Origin: Parietaria judaica
Lineage: Eukaryota; Streptophyta; Magnoliopsida; Rosales; Urticaceae
Length of the DNA stretch: 64,000 bases
Reading direction: 5' to 3'
Assembly: GCA_954871525.1 (NCBI GenBank)
Contig: OX940864.1
Coordinates: forward strand, 14,874,001-14,938,000
Shown here: positions 26,380 through 37,116 of the stretch, in pieces
How positions within the stretch are numbered: the stretch's first letter is position 1
How the letters are laid out: the number at the start of each line of letters is the position of its first letter
Notes under the pieces: model-generated
The model's input: only the letters and a program-made list of their open reading frames with translations
What the model was told of the DNA's origin: nothing
Databases searched by the model: none
Program-made: the position numbers and the translations under genes

Positions 26380-27042
26380 TGATGATGCAGGATTTCACCC
26401 TCCCCGAAAAACGACATCAAAAGACGAAACTACACCCAACGACGTAAACGACGTAGGGTCTAAAGAAAGTTGGGCCTCACAACAAACCAGCAGGCCCAAT
26501 AAGTAACCCAACACGTTCAATCCATCAAGAATCCACTTCGAAGCCAAGTCTTCCCGAAGACCAAGCCCACGAGGTCCAAGCAGCCTTCCCGAAGACCAAG
26601 CAGCCCGGGATAACAGGCGTTTCCTCCTTTATTGACCATGTCCAAAGTCCTCCACGTGGAAAGAGACCAATTACCACGTCGTCGAGATTTTACACGTGGT
26701 AGCAAAAGGATAGGAAAAGGAAGAACTAGCTCGGTCTACTAGCCGTTACTAATTTCTAGGCGATAAACGTTGTAAAACAGGCTATAAATAAAGCCTACGA
26801 AGTAACTTAGGGGAGGATCATCTTGTTCTACGTTCTACACTAGCTTTTTACTCTGTATTCACTTTACTATCAATCAAATATACAAATTCCTTATTATCGA
26901 TCAACTCTTTACCAAATTGTCATCTCGTAATATTATTCACCGAAGTGGGTTTTATCTCGGATAATTAAGATCCACCGTCCTATTCATCATAAACAGAGTG
27001 CTATCACTTTGTGACAGTTGGTCGTGATTATTCACGTCAACA
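26380..27042 (+). repeat. 5' LTR of gypsy 1 (663 bp)
   Basis: It starts TGATGATGCAGG and ends CACGTCAACA (TG...CA). It is followed at once by GTTTGGCGCC at the primer-binding site. It contains a short internal repeat of CTTCCCGAAGACCAAGC at about 26550 and 26584. TATAAATAAAGCC at about 26781 is a candidate LTR TATA box. Confidence 0.92.
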
Positions 27043-27045
27043 GTT

Positions 27046-27062
27046 TGGCGCCATCTGTGGGA
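27046..27062 (+). other. Primer-binding site of gypsy 1
   Basis: TGGCGCCATCTGTGGGA lies 3 bp inside the 5' LTR, where a tRNA 3' end primes minus-strand synthesis. It is a variant of the TGGCGCC-type PBS common in plant gypsy elements; the tRNA identity was not determined. Confidence 0.75.
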
Positions 27063-27112
27063 AATCTTTATAGATTCCTACCCAACCAAGTTCCCGGCAA
27101 ACAAGAAGGCAA

Positions 27113-28774
27113 ATGGCAAGCGGAGGATCCAGCGGAAACCCCTCGGAGACCGCGGCGGACTACGCCGTAAAAGCCATGTTGGAGACAATCCTCAAACAAC
27201 TTGAAGAAAACATCGAGTCGAGAAAGGATTTCCAAACCAAATTGGAAAACCTCACCCAGAAGAAATCCCAAATCGAAGGAACATTAACCGAAGCGGTCAG
27301 CTCGATGAAAGCCCAATCTTCGACAGCACCTCGGAGAGATCTCGGACGAGGAAGGACTCTAGATTTTTCCGGAATCCAGGTCACTCTAGGAACGACGGAG
27401 GTGGAAAAAACCCCGGGCATAACAGGTGGACAAAATCCCACCACGGACTCACAAGGGCCTGCAGATCACGGGGTCGCAATCGGCCGCACCTCGACCAGAC
27501 ACCCTGACACCGGATTGGGATCAATCCAATCCAACTATGATGCACCGAACCAACCCGATGATCTCGGATTCCGAACCCCTCCAAGAATGAATCGGAGTGC
27601 CGAAATGCAAGCCCCCCAGGCGCCATTACGCCCGGGCTCTGCGCGGATTGGGAACGAAATGACCAATCCGATCCGCATCCGGGATGAGACACCCCCTGAG
27701 GCCCGACATGATGCCACTGGCAACGACAAGGACAATCCTTTCGCTTACAATCCCGATTCGCCGTTCCCGGCATGGCTCAGAGGACTTGAATCCACGATGG
27801 AAAAGGTGCAGTCCGAGGTGAAAGCAGTGAGCTCAAAAGTTCATCATGCCACCTCGGCGGCTCCAGAAATAGATCGACTGGTTCAAGAATCCACGAGCAC
27901 ACCATTCACCTCGCTGATCATCAACGAGAAAATCAGAGACGTGGGAAGGGTCAACATCCCACGTTACGACGGAAAGACCGATCCGAGAGCATATCTCCGG
28001 GCGTTCTACATCGCGATGGAGAGAGCCGATCTCCAGCCTCACCAACGAGATGCGGGATACTGCCAGATATTCGCCGAGCACCTCGTGCAGAATGCACTCG
28101 ATTGGTTCTCAAGGCTACAACCAGCCACAATCAGCTCTTTCGATCAGCTAACCTCACTTTTCCTGAAGCATTTCTCCATGTTCATCGAGACGGAGACCAC
28201 GGTGGCGCAGCTTTACGCACTGCAACAAACGAAAGATGAGCCACTGCGGAACTTCATAGCCAGATTCAAGGACGTGCTATCACGCCTTAACGGAGTAAGC
28301 GACGAAACAGCAATTGCGGCCCTGACCGCAGGACTGTGGTATAAATCAAAATTCAGACAGGATATCTGCGTGAACCGTTATACCTCGATCAAGGACGTGA
28401 TGCATCGCGGGGGAAATTGTATTCGAGTCGAAGAGGAGCGAGCAGCCCTCGCCGCGAAATTTGACCCAACTCCGGCAACGCCTAAGTTCAACAACCCGAG
28501 ACCACCACGGGACTCCGGCCACAACAGAGGATCTGGGCCCCACCGAGGTAATGCACCCCAACCTAAGCGAAGCAACCTACCCCCGGGTTACGTAATGAAC
28601 TCGGAGAAAGACGAGGTCAACATGGCCCAAGGCGGTGGCACAACAACACAGGCAGATCCGTGGCCGAAAGACCCGAAAGCCTACTGTAAATTCCACAAGG
28701 TGTTCGGACACGCAACAGCCCAATGCGCAAGTTACAGATGGCCCTGGCGGAAAAGTTGGAACGAGGCGAAATGA
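27113..28774 (+). CDS. Gag polyprotein of gypsy 1
   Basis: This 553-codon frame from ATG 27113 is the capsid/nucleocapsid precursor. A predicted coiled coil lies near residues 20-65, followed by a low-complexity linker (65-220). The retrotransposon gag capsid core (about 285-440) has IPRYDGKTDPRAYLRAF, NALDWFSRLQPATISSFDQL and LRNFIARFKDVLSRL. A nucleocapsid knuckle YCKFHKVFGHATAQC is near 525. The frame runs past the knuckle into RWPWRKSWNEAK before a stop. The expected continuation QMALAEKLERGEM is in another frame (28741 on), so a 1-bp indel near 28733 separates gag from the pol frame. This could be a mutation or a natural frame change. Confidence 0.8.
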   Translation: MASGGSSGNPSETAADYAVKAMLETILKQLEENIESRKDFQTKLENLTQKKSQIEGTLTEAVSSMKAQSSTAPRRDLGRGRTLDFSGIQVTLGTTEVEKTPGITGGQNPTTDSQGPADHGVAIGRTSTRHPDTGLGSIQSNYDAPNQPDDLGFRTPPRMNRSAEMQAPQAPLRPGSARIGNEMTNPIRIRDETPPEARHDATGNDKDNPFAYNPDSPFPAWLRGLESTMEKVQSEVKAVSSKVHHATSAAPEIDRLVQESTSTPFTSLIINEKIRDVGRVNIPRYDGKTDPRAYLRAFYIAMERADLQPHQRDAGYCQIFAEHLVQNALDWFSRLQPATISSFDQLTSLFLKHFSMFIETETTVAQLYALQQTKDEPLRNFIARFKDVLSRLNGVSDETAIAALTAGLWYKSKFRQDICVNRYTSIKDVMHRGGNCIRVEEERAALAAKFDPTPATPKFNNPRPPRDSGHNRGSGPHRGNAPQPKRSNLPPGYVMNSEKDEVNMAQGGGTTTQADPWPKDPKAYCKFHKVFGHATAQCASYRWPWRKSWNEAK

Positions 28775-29589
28775 GCGACCTCGACATCGAGGCCCTGAAC
28801 CCAAAGTTGCAGGGAAGCGTAAGCCCGGATGGCGACCCGGCAACCTCGAAGAAGAGGAAGCACAAGAAGAACCGAGCTCCCCAATTTGGGGAAGTCCCCG
28901 ACACCCCATTCGAAAAGAAGGGGAAGCAAGTCAACGAGGTCGAAGACGATGGCCAAGAGAAAACATCCCAGGTCATCAACGTGATAATGGGAGGATCTCA
29001 GCTTTGCAAACCCTCGGTTAACTCGATCAAAGCCCACCAGCGAAAGCTCCAAGCAGACGCACCCCGCCAAATTTTCCAGGGACCCGAAGCCCTCATCACG
29101 TTTAAGGAGAGCGAAGCTCGGGAGCTCCCAGGACCGCACGACGATGCGTTAGTCATAACTCTCAACATCGCAAACTGGGAAACCAGAAGGATTCTCATCG
29201 ATAACGGAAGTTCCGCAGACGTAATTTTCCTATCAACCCTGAGCCAAATGAAAATAAGGCCCAAGGACATCAACAGGGAAACAGTGCCTCTCACCGGGTT
29301 TAGCGGCCACTTCGTCAACACCGTCGGGGAGATCAAACTTCCCGTAATGGCAGGAGGCGTGAACGTCACAACCAAGTTCATGATCATAGACTGCCCGTCA
29401 CCCTACAATGTGATCCTAGGAAGACCATGGCTGCACGTCATGAGAGCAGTGCCCTCTACGTATCACCAAAGTTTACAATTCCCGAGCGACGAAGGGATCA
29501 AAGAGATCCGAGGTGACCAAGCCATGGCGCGGAGATGCTACATGAACAGCTTTTTGCTTGCCAAACAGAGTACAGTAAATCAAGCATAG
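28723..29589 (+). CDS. Aspartic protease region of gypsy 1 Pol
   Basis: The frame carries MALAEKLERGEMSDLDIEAL (end of gag), then the pepsin-like protease with active-site RILIDNGSSADVIF and the flap/tail GRPWLHVMRAVPSTYHQSL. The DNGSS form of the catalytic triplet is normal for Tat-type proteases. Translation stops at TAG 29587-29589, although the same frame continues into the reverse transcriptase ORF 27 bp later. The TAG is therefore probably a point mutation splitting PR from RT. Confidence 0.8.
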   Translation: MRKLQMALAEKLERGEMSDLDIEALNPKLQGSVSPDGDPATSKKRKHKKNRAPQFGEVPDTPFEKKGKQVNEVEDDGQEKTSQVINVIMGGSQLCKPSVNSIKAHQRKLQADAPRQIFQGPEALITFKESEARELPGPHDDALVITLNIANWETRRILIDNGSSADVIFLSTLSQMKIRPKDINRETVPLTGFSGHFVNTVGEIKLPVMAGGVNVTTKFMIIDCPSPYNVILGRPWLHVMRAVPSTYHQSLQFPSDEGIKEIRGDQAMARRCYMNSFLLAKQSTVNQA

Positions 29590-29616
29590 CAATTACAGCA
29601 CCCCCGAATAAACGAG

Positions 29617-30588
29617 GTGAAAAACACTTCGGAAGAAGAAAACGAGTCCCCAATAGTCGAGATGGTGCGACAAATCTCCATTGACGACAAAAATCCCGAA
29701 AACACTGTTGGTATCGGGAGCGAGTTGAAGGGCGAAACACTCAAACGACTCATCAAGTTCTTGAAAAAGAACAAAGAATGCTTCGCCTGGTCCCACGAAG
29801 ACATTGCAGGGATCAGTCTGGAAATCATCTCGCATCAACTCAATGTTGACCCAAGCTTCAAACCGATCAAGCAGAAAAGAAGAAAGCTAGCCCCAGATCG
29901 CTCCAAGGCGGTGAACGAAGAGGTCGAAAGGCTACTCAAAACGGGATCAGTCTGCGAGGTTAGATACCCAGATTGGCTGGCAAACACATTCGTAGTCAAG
30001 AAAAAGAGCGGGAAATGGAGGGTGTGCATCGATTTTACCGACCTAAATAAGGCCTGCCCTAAGGACAGCTTCCCACTCCCGCACATCGACAGGCTTGTCG
30101 AGGCTACATGCGGGCATGAGCTGCTTTCTTTCATGGACGCATTCTCTGGTTATAATCAGATTCTGATGCATCCCGACGACCAAGAAAAAACTTCGTTCAT
30201 AACTGAACGGGGAATCTACTGCTACAAAGTAATGCCCTTCGGGCTGAAAAATGCAAGGGCCACCTACCAAAGACTCGTGAACAAAATGTTCTCGGATTTT
30301 CTCGGTAGAACCATGGAAGTCTACGTAGACGACATGTTGGTCAAATCCAAGCGATCAGAAGATCACATCGCCCACCTCGAACAATGCTTCGAGATGCTGA
30401 AAAAGTATCAAATGAAGCTAAACCCCTCTAAATGCTCATTCGGGGTGTCATCAGGAAAGTTCCTAGGATACCTCATTACACAACGTGGCATAGAGGCAAA
30501 CCCAGACCAGATAAACGCTCTGTTAAAAATGCCCTCACCTCGCAGCGTAAAAGAGGTTCAAAGGCTCACGGGCGGATTGCAGCATTAA
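29617..30588 (+). CDS. Reverse transcriptase region of gypsy 1 Pol
   Basis: RT motifs occur in order: WLANTFVVKKKSGKWRVCID, DLNKACPKDSFPLPHIDRLV, LLSFMDAFSGYNQILMHPDD, VMPFGLKNARATYQRLVNKM and the catalytic YVDDML (about 30316-30340), then GKFLGYLITQRGIEANPDQI. The Asp of MDAF and both of YVDD are present. The frame ends at RLTGGLQH because one base is missing near 30571; the true path RIAALNRFISRSTDKCLP continues in another frame. A compensating insertion near 30620 returns to the original frame. Confidence 0.85.
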   Translation: MKNTSEEENESPIVEMVRQISIDDKNPENTVGIGSELKGETLKRLIKFLKKNKECFAWSHEDIAGISLEIISHQLNVDPSFKPIKQKRRKLAPDRSKAVNEEVERLLKTGSVCEVRYPDWLANTFVVKKKSGKWRVCIDFTDLNKACPKDSFPLPHIDRLVEATCGHELLSFMDAFSGYNQILMHPDDQEKTSFITERGIYCYKVMPFGLKNARATYQRLVNKMFSDFLGRTMEVYVDDMLVKSKRSEDHIAHLEQCFEMLKKYQMKLNPSKCSFGVSSGKFLGYLITQRGIEANPDQINALLKMPSPRSVKEVQRLTGGLQH

Positions 30589-30636
30589 ACCGATTCATCT
30601 CGCGATCAACCGACAAATGCCTTCCCATTCTACAAA

Positions 30637-32290
30637 ATGCTGAAGGGAAATAAAAAATTTGAGTGGACAAACGAATGCGAACAAGCTTTCCAAGAACTAA
30701 AAAGATATTTGTCTACCCCACCAATACTGGTTAGCCCGGTTATCGACGAACCACTCTTAGTCTACCTCGCAGTAACAGCCTACGCGGTAAGCAGCGTACT
30801 CGTCAGAGAGGACCAAGGTGATCAGAAGCCCATCTTCTACACCAGTAAGTCCTTAGAAGACGCGGAGACCCGATACCCTACCATGGAGAAGGTGGCACTC
30901 GCCCTCATCACGGCGGCGAGAAAGTTGAGACCATATTTTCAAGCACACACCATCACCGTAATGACGCTGCAGCCACTGCGATCGGTGCTACACAGTCCAA
31001 ACCAATCTGGAAGATTGACCAAATGGGCAATAGAACTCAGTGAATTCGACATCGAATACAAAATAAGGACGTGCGCTAAATCGCAAGTCCTAGCTGATTT
31101 CGTTGTAGAACTTAACACCGAGAAACCCGAAGATGAGTCAGCCGACGAAGCATGGACAGTAAAAGTAGATGGATCGTCAAACCAAAACGGATCAGGCGTA
31201 GGAATCCACCTCGTAACCCCAAGTGGCGAGGTGATAGAACAGTCCTTCCGCCTCAATTTCAAGGCGTCAAACAACGAGGCCGAATACGAAGCCCTAATCG
31301 CCGGCCTAAAACTAGCACGGGCGGTGGGAGCACGGAACGTTAAAGTCTACTCCGATTCAAAGTTTGTTACAAGCCAGATAGCGGGGGAATACGAGACAAA
31401 AGACCAAAGAATGAGTGCCTACTTAACCGTGGTAAACCAACTGATCAAAATGTTCGGAAAGGTCGAGATAGACCAAATCCCGAGAAGCGAAAACGCACAG
31501 GCCAACGCACTGGCAAGTTTGGCATCCACCTCGGACCCCGAAGTGAAATGCATCCTCCCGGTAGAAACCATAGATGCACCAAGCATCGACTTAACGGTGC
31601 ACAACATCGAACTCAGCCCGGAAGACTGGAGGACTCCAGTAATCAGATTCCTACGTGGTGACGAAACACCCCGGGATCGGCAAGAAGCCAGGAAATTGAG
31701 GGCCAAAAGCTCAAGATTCTGCCTAATAAACGACACGCTTTATAAACGAAGTTTCAGCGGACCATACCTCAAATGCTTGGGAGAGGATGAGGCAAAGAAT
31801 GTCATCCGCGAAGTACACGAGGGAAGTTGCGGAAACCATTCCGGAGGAAGGTCCTTGGCTAACAAAATCAAAAGACAGGGATTCTTCTGGCCCACAATGC
31901 TGAGGGATAGCGAAGTGCACGTACGAAAATGCGATGCATGTCAAAAGCACGCACCTACAATTAGGCAACCCGCATTAAAGTTGTCCTCGGTCACGGTGCC
32001 ATACCCGTTCATAAAATGGTCGATGGATATCGTCGGACCAATACCGGCATCAAAAGGATTAACAAGGTTCTTACTAATAGCAACCGACTACTTCACGAAG
32101 TGGGTAGAAGCCAAGGCCTATGCACACATAAAAGATGTAGACGCCGAAAATTTCGTGTGGAAGAACATAATCTGCAGATACGGGCTCCCGAAGGAGATCA
32201 TTGCAGATAACGGGCCACAATTCATCTCACGCAGGTTTAAAAATTTCTACGCCACACAAGGAATCTCCCTTAACACCTCGACCCCGAGAT
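30637..32290 (+). CDS. RNase H, archaeal-type RNase H and integrase N-part of gypsy 1 Pol
   Basis: The first RNase H (about 30650-31110) has ILVSPVIDEPLLVYLAVT and PTMEKVALALITAARKL. A second RNase H follows (31150-31530: WTVKVDGSSNQNGSGVGIHL, NNEAEYEALIAGLKLA, VYSDSKFV, ANALASLAS); this tandem RNase H marks the Tat/Ogre lineage. The integrase then has its zinc-binding H-H-C-C (CDACQKHAPT), WSMDIVGPIP, and IIADNGPQFIS. At 32290 the frame is broken by the copia element, exactly within the codons for STPRYPQGNG. Confidence 0.88.
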
Positions 32291-32837
32291 TGTTGGATCC
32301 CAATTCACGGATCTGCAAAGAACACGAATAACACCAAAAGAAATCGAACCAAAAAATAAAGGACACAAACTTTTGGGAGAAGAAATTCTCTTGATTAATA
32401 ATCGAAGGCTAAATACAAGGAGATAAACTCGAAATTCTAATGGACTCAACACATTACAAAGTGTACAATGCTAGGTTTATATAGCCTCTTATAGGCGAAA
32501 CCCTAGCTACCCAAATCGCACAAAATCAGGAAACTACCCTAAATAATCTCGCCGAATCTTTGACTTGATTTTGCTTGCTCCTCAAGCTACGCGTCTTCCT
32601 TTCTGGGTAGAGTTTCCTTTTCCTGCCCGGACAGTCTCTCTGTCCCCGAGCTGACCTGCTCGTATGCTCCGGGCTGAGCTTGCCTTCTATCCGGACACTC
32701 TGCTCGTGTTCACCCGAGCTGGGCTGAACGGCTGTCCGTCTTCTGTTCTGGTCGGTACCCGGGCTGACTCCTCGCAAGTGTTTCTGCCCGTCCTGGGTTC
32801 TGGTCGTCGCCCGGACTAAGTCAAGCTTAAGCTCACA
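32291..32837 (-). repeat. 3' LTR of copia 1
   Basis: This 547-bp LTR ends the element on the left. In element orientation it runs from TGTGAGCTTAAG to GGGATCCAACA. The last ~103 codons of the copia ORF are encoded inside it. Confidence 0.92.
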
Positions 32838-35800
32838 TTCTCCTCCGTAAGCTTGACTTGCTACACTCTTTACTCCGAGCAGCTCTCTCATCTCCTCGAA
32901 CTTGACTCTCCCTAGAGCCTTAGTAAGAATGTCTGCCCGTTGCTCCCTCGTGTTGACGAACTCCACGATGATCTCTCGCTTCTCCACACATTCACGAATG
33001 TAGTGAAACTTCGTGTCAATGTGTTTGCTCCGTCCATGGAACACTGGATTCTTCATCAACGCAATTGCAGACTTGTTGTCCACGTAGAGAGTAGCTGGTC
33101 TCTGCTCGGATCCGGTCACTTCACTGAGTAGCCCCTTCAACCATATAGCTTGACATGCTGCTGCGGTTGCCGCCATGAACTCCGCTTCACACGAGGATAG
33201 AGCTACTGTCTGCTGCTTTTGAGACTGCCAGGTGATCAGGTTTCCGTTGAGGTAGAACGCCATCCCTCCGGTACTCTTCCTGTCATCGATATCACCGGCC
33301 AGATCACTGTCCGTAAAGCCGACTAGTACTTCTGCTCCACTTCCTCGGTTGTACTGGATCCCGTAGTCCGTCGTGCCCTTCACGTAACGCAAGATGTGCT
33401 TCACCGCCTGCTGGTGTGCACTCGTGGGCTTCTCCATGTATCGACTGACTATCCCGACTGCGTGTGAAATGTCTGGTCGGGTGTGGGTGAGATACCTCAG
33501 ACACCCGATCACGCGTCTGTACTCCGTGGGATCCACTCTTCTCCCTTCAGCATCCTTCCCGAGCTGCAGCTTCGCCTCCATAGGGTACTTGCTCGAGTTA
33601 CAGTCCGCCATCTCGAACTGTTTAAGGATCTTCTTCGCGTAGGCCGACTGCTTCAGCGTAATGCAGTCCTTCTTCTGTTCCACCTCTAGACCGAGGTAGT
33701 ACGTAAGTAATCCGAGGTCACTCATCTCGAATTCGGCCATCATCTGCTGCTTGAATCCATCTACGCCTCCTGCGCTGGATCCTGTGACGATCAGGTCGTC
33801 CACATACACTCCCACGATCAGAGTTTCCTGCCCGAAACTCCTGGTGTAGACTGCTTGCTCGCTCAAGCACTTTGTGAATCCAAGATTCTTCAAGCTCTTG
33901 TCAAGGCGGATGTTCCACGCTCTTGGTGCTTGTTTTAACCCGTATAAGGCCTTGGATAGCTTGTACACCTTCTGCTCCTTGCCCGTGACGCCGAACCCCT
34001 CTGGTTGCTTGACGTACACTTCTTCTTCGAGGTCACCGTTTAAGAATGCCGATTTGACATCCAGATGGTGAATTTCCCAACCTCGATGAGCTGTTAGGGC
34101 TAGGATGAGTCTGATCGTGTCCAGTCTAGCTACTGGAGCAAAGACTTCCTCAAAGTCTATGCCTTTCCTCTGCACGTAGCCTTTAGCTACCAGCCTTGCC
34201 TTGTGCTTAAGGACATTCCCCTCAGTGTCCTTCTTCAGCTTATACACCCACTTCAGGCCGATGGGATTATGACCTTTGGGCAGGTCGGTAAGCTCCCATG
34301 TCCTGTTCTTCTCAATGGACTCCATCTCCTTCTTCATTGCTTCCTGCCACTCCTGCTCGGCTGCTGCCTCCTGGAAGCTGGCTGGTTCTTCTGCACACAA
34401 CAAAGAAAGTTCCTCCAGGCTCATCTCCACTTCTTGAGTCTGGTCGTAGACGTCTGCTAGAGGTCGGAATCCTCTTGGGCCGTCTTTTATGGAGGAATCT
34501 CCCGAGCTGGACGGGCTGGTCCTGCTCGTACTTGGTGTCCTGGGTGTATCCGGGGTGCTCTCTCCCGGGCTGGGTTCCCTCGTTTCTGGCAAGACTGTTC
34601 CCGAGCTGGGTGTTCCGGGCTGCTCCTGCTCGGCAACATCCTGGTCGTCTTCGACAATGAACTCCACTGAGTTCTGCTCGGGTTTTCCCTTCTCGTCGCG
34701 CCAATCCCACTTCATCTCCTCTTCGAACACAGCATCTCTGCTCACTTGGAGTCTGCCGCGTCGTGGATCATAGAGTCTGTGTGCCTTGCTTCCTTCTTCA
34801 ACGCCAAGGTACACCATCTTCTGACTCCGGTCGTCCAGCTTCTTGAGATGTGGCCCCGCAATCTTCACGTGTGCGGTGCATCCGAACACTTTCAAATGTT
34901 CTAAGTGGGGTTTCTTCCCTTTCCACGCCTGGTAGGGGGTACGCTCTCCTAGCGCTTTGGTCGGCAAACGATTAAGCAGGTAGACCGCATGTCTTACTGC
35001 TTCTGCCCAAAACCAGGCTGGAACTTGCATGCTCTTGAGCAAGCTCCTCGCTGTGTTCATCACAGTTCGGTTTCGTCTTTCCACAACGCCATTCTGCTGG
35101 GGCGTGTGGGGTGCGGACAGGTGACGCTGAATTCCTTCCTGGTCGCAGAACTCTCCGAACTGCTGGGAAGTGAATTCTCCTCCTCGGTCTGTACGCAAGA
35201 CCTTTAACCTGTGCACCGAGCCATTCTCGCACTCGAACAGGATCGACCCTCTGCCTCTGATCTCTACGACTGATCCGTCGCCGAATTTCACGCTGCCCGT
35301 GATCTTCTCAACGAGCTCTTCAAACTTAGCTCGGTCCCCAGTCATGTGGTTGCTAGCTCCGTTGTCTAGATACCATACGTCGGTACTGACCTTCTTCTCT
35401 CCGTCTACGAGGAGGTTTGCAGTAACCTTATCCTCGATGAGGAAAACCTTCTCGCTGGTCTCCTCCGGACAGGTCTGCTCGGCCTCTGGGCTGATCAGCA
35501 CACTGATCACTTCTGCCCGGGCCTTGGCGTCACACTCGCCATTCTGTTCGTCCAGGTGCGTTTCCTGCTCGGCAAACAACAATGCCGGCTGGTCGTCTGG
35601 GAATCTTGCTAGATTCGCCTCTTCGCCCTGGTTCCTGCTCCGGCACTCAGATGCAAAGTGCCCAAGCTTTTGACAATTGTAGCACTTCACTGTGCTCTTG
35701 TCTCTCCTGGTCGTGCCTTCCTGACGGGTAGATCCACTGCCGCGACCTCGCATGTCCCGACCTCGACCTCGTCCACGACCCTGTCCGCGTCCTCGGACTT

Positions 35801-36536
35801 CTCCACCAAAGTTGTTCCGACCTGAGAGTCTTGTAGAAAACTCGGCTCCCCCGGTTTTCCGATGTCTGGCCGTCCACTCTTCATGCGTGAGCAGGAGGTT
35901 CTTCTCCTCGTCTTTGTCACCGTAACCCCGAAGTCTCTCTTCGTGGGCCTTGAGACGACCAACAACCTCCTCGACCGATATGGTCTTGAGATCGCCGAAC
36001 TGCTCTATCGATGTCACGATCTGCATGTACCTGTGAGGCACTGCTCGGAGAAACTTCTTGACGACGATGGTCTCCTCCACCTTGTCTCCCAGCGAGCGTA
36101 TGCCGGTCACAATGGACGTGAGCCGCATAGCGAAATCATCAATTGATTCGCTCTCCCTCATTCTCATGACCGCGAACTCACTCTTCAAGGTCTGGACCTT
36201 TGCCTCCTTGACGCGATCTGCGCCCATGTGCATGGTCTGAAGAGTTTTCCATGCTTCCTTCGCGGAATCTTTCTCGGCGAGCATGAGAAGAACTTCTTCC
36301 GGAACTGCTTGGTAGATAGCGGCTAGAGCCATTCTTTCCTTGCGCCCTTCAACACCGCCGTTCTCTACGGCCTCCCATCCTCCCTGCGCCTGCAGATTCA
36401 CCCTCATCTTCAACGCCCACACGGCGTAATTGCTCTTCGTGAGCATGGGGTAATGGAGTGTAACTGTGCCTTCTCTGGAGTCTGATTTCTGCGCAACCAA
36501 AGCTCCTTCCATTGGTGACTCTGATGATGAAGACAT
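32526..36536 (-). CDS. Copia Gag-Pol polyprotein, 1336 aa, with integrase core deletion
   Basis: The start is ATG 36536 ([11 protein letters not shown]). Order: UBN2-type gag (about 20-220), Arg/Gly-rich linker, CCHC knuckle [14 protein letters not shown] (about 280), protease [14 protein letters not shown] (about 386), then [11 protein letters not shown] joined directly to [16 protein letters not shown] (about 430). The GAG-pre-integrase HHCC zinc domain and the first catalytic Asp of the integrase DDE triad are absent, roughly 200 residues compared with normal copia proteins. The reading frame is preserved. The second Asp and the Glu ([12 protein letters not shown]) remain. The RT is complete ([29 protein letters not shown]), as is RNase H ([24 protein letters not shown]). 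The tail (from about 1233) reads into the 3' LTR. It cannot integrate by itself if this reading is right. Confidence 0.9.
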   Translation of the reverse strand: MSSSSESPMEGALVAQKSDSREGTVTLHYPMLTKSNYAVWALKMRVNLQAQGGWEAVENGGVEGRKERMALAAIYQAVPEEVLLMLAEKDSAKEAWKTLQTMHMGADRVKEAKVQTLKSEFAVMRMRESESIDDFAMRLTSIVTGIRSLGDKVEETIVVKKFLRAVPHRYMQIVTSIEQFGDLKTISVEEVVGRLKAHEERLRGYGDKDEEKNLLLTHEEWTARHRKTGGAEFSTRLSGRNNFGGEVRGRGQGRGRGRGRDMRGRGSGSTRQEGTTRRDKSTVKCYNCQKLGHFASECRSRNQGEEANLARFPDDQPALLFAEQETHLDEQNGECDAKARAEVISVLISPEAEQTCPEETSEKVFLIEDKVTANLLVDGEKKVSTDVWYLDNGASNHMTGDRAKFEELVEKITGSVKFGDGSVVEIRGRGSILFECENGSVHRLKVLRTDRGGEFTSQQFGEFCDQEGIQRHLSAPHTPQQNGVVERRNRTVMNTARSLLKSMQVPAWFWAEAVRHAVYLLNRLPTKALGERTPYQAWKGKKPHLEHLKVFGCTAHVKIAGPHLKKLDDRSQKMVYLGVEEGSKAHRLYDPRRGRLQVSRDAVFEEEMKWDWRDEKGKPEQNSVEFIVEDDQDVAEQEQPGTPSSGTVLPETREPSPGESTPDTPRTPSTSRTSPSSSGDSSIKDGPRGFRPLADVYDQTQEVEMSLEELSLLCAEEPASFQEAAAEQEWQEAMKKEMESIEKNRTWELTDLPKGHNPIGLKWVYKLKKDTEGNVLKHKARLVAKGYVQRKGIDFEEVFAPVARLDTIRLILALTAHRGWEIHHLDVKSAFLNGDLEEEVYVKQPEGFGVTGKEQKVYKLSKALYGLKQAPRAWNIRLDKSLKNLGFTKCLSEQAVYTRSFGQETLIVGVYVDDLIVTGSSAGGVDGFKQQMMAEFEMSDLGLLTYYLGLEVEQKKDCITLKQSAYAKKILKQFEMADCNSSKYPMEAKLQLGKDAEGRRVDPTEYRRVIGCLRYLTHTRPDISHAVGIVSRYMEKPTSAHQQAVKHILRYVKGTTDYGIQYNRGSGAEVLVGFTDSDLAGDIDDRKSTGGMAFYLNGNLITWQSQKQQTVALSSCEAEFMAATAAACQAIWLKGLLSEVTGSEQRPATLYVDNKSAIALMKNPVFHGRSKHIDTKFHYIRECVEKREIIVEFVNTREQRADILTKALGRVKFEEMRELLGVKSVASQAYGGECELKLDLVRATTRTQDGQKHLRGVSPGTDQNRRRTAVQPSSGEHEQSVRIEGKLSPEHTSRSARGQRDCPGRKRKLYPERKTRSLRSKQNQVKDSARLFRVVS

Positions 36537-36564
36537 GTTCTTCGATTGAAGCTCTGATACCACT

Positions 36565-37111
36565 TGTTGGATCCCAATTCACGAATCTGCAAAGAACACG
36601 AATAACACCAAAAGAAATCGAACCAAAAAATAAAGGACACAAACTTTTGGGAGAAGAAATTCTCTTGATTAATACTCGAAGGCTAAATACAAGGAGATAA
36701 ACTCGAAATTCTAATGGACTCAACACATTACAAAGTGTACAATGCTAGGTTTATATAGCCTCTTATAGGCGAAACCCTAGCTACCCAAATCGCACAAAAT
36801 CAGGAAACTACCCTAAATAATCTCGCCGAATCTTTGACTTGATTTTGCTTGCTCCTCAAGCTACGCGTCTTCCTTTCTGGGTAGAGTTTCCTTTTCCTGC
36901 CCGGACAGTCTCTCTGTCCCCGAGCTGACCTGCTCGTATGCTCCGGGCTGAGCTTGCCTTCTATCCGGACACTCTGCTCGTGTTCACCCGAGCTGGGCTG
37001 AACGGCTGTCCGTCTTCTGTTCTGGTCGGTACCCGGGCTGACTCCTCGCAAGTGTTTCTGCCCGTCCTGGGTTCTGGTCGTCGCCCGGACTAAGTCAAGC
37101 TTAAGCTCACA
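36565..37111 (-). repeat. 5' LTR of copia 1
   Basis: This 547-bp LTR is at the upstream end on the minus strand and is followed by AGTGGTATCAGAGC, containing the methionine-initiator PBS. Compared with the 3' LTR I see G/A at 32309/36583 and A/C in ATTAATAATCG versus ATTAATACTCG, nothing else. Confidence 0.92.
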
Positions 37112-37116
37112 GAGAT

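Larger units (their letters stand above)
23386..27042 (+). repeat. Segmental duplication, copy 1 (B exons 2-3, LINE, C exons, LTR)
   Basis: The segment 23386-26379 matches 41637-44652 base for base apart from about eight substitutions counted by eye. The length difference (2994 versus 3016 bp) equals the 22-bp deletion in exon 2 of gene B. Similarity continues through the adjoining LTR (26380-27042 versus 44653-45315, both 663 bp, about five differences). After the LTR the copies diverge: here the gypsy interior follows. Confidence 0.92.
32291..37111 (-). mobile_element. Ty1/copia retrotransposon 1, young, nested in the gypsy 1 integrase
   Basis: The element is complete end to end. Its 547-bp LTRs (36565-37111 and 32291-32837, TG...CA) differ at about two positions by eye. 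It has an iMet-type PBS TGGTATCAGAGC beside the 5' LTR, a purine tract GGAGGAGAA beside the 3' LTR, and a 5-bp TSD GAGAT (32286-32290 and 37112-37116). The single long ORF is uninterrupted but lacks the front half of integrase (see the ORF entry). Confidence 0.95.
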
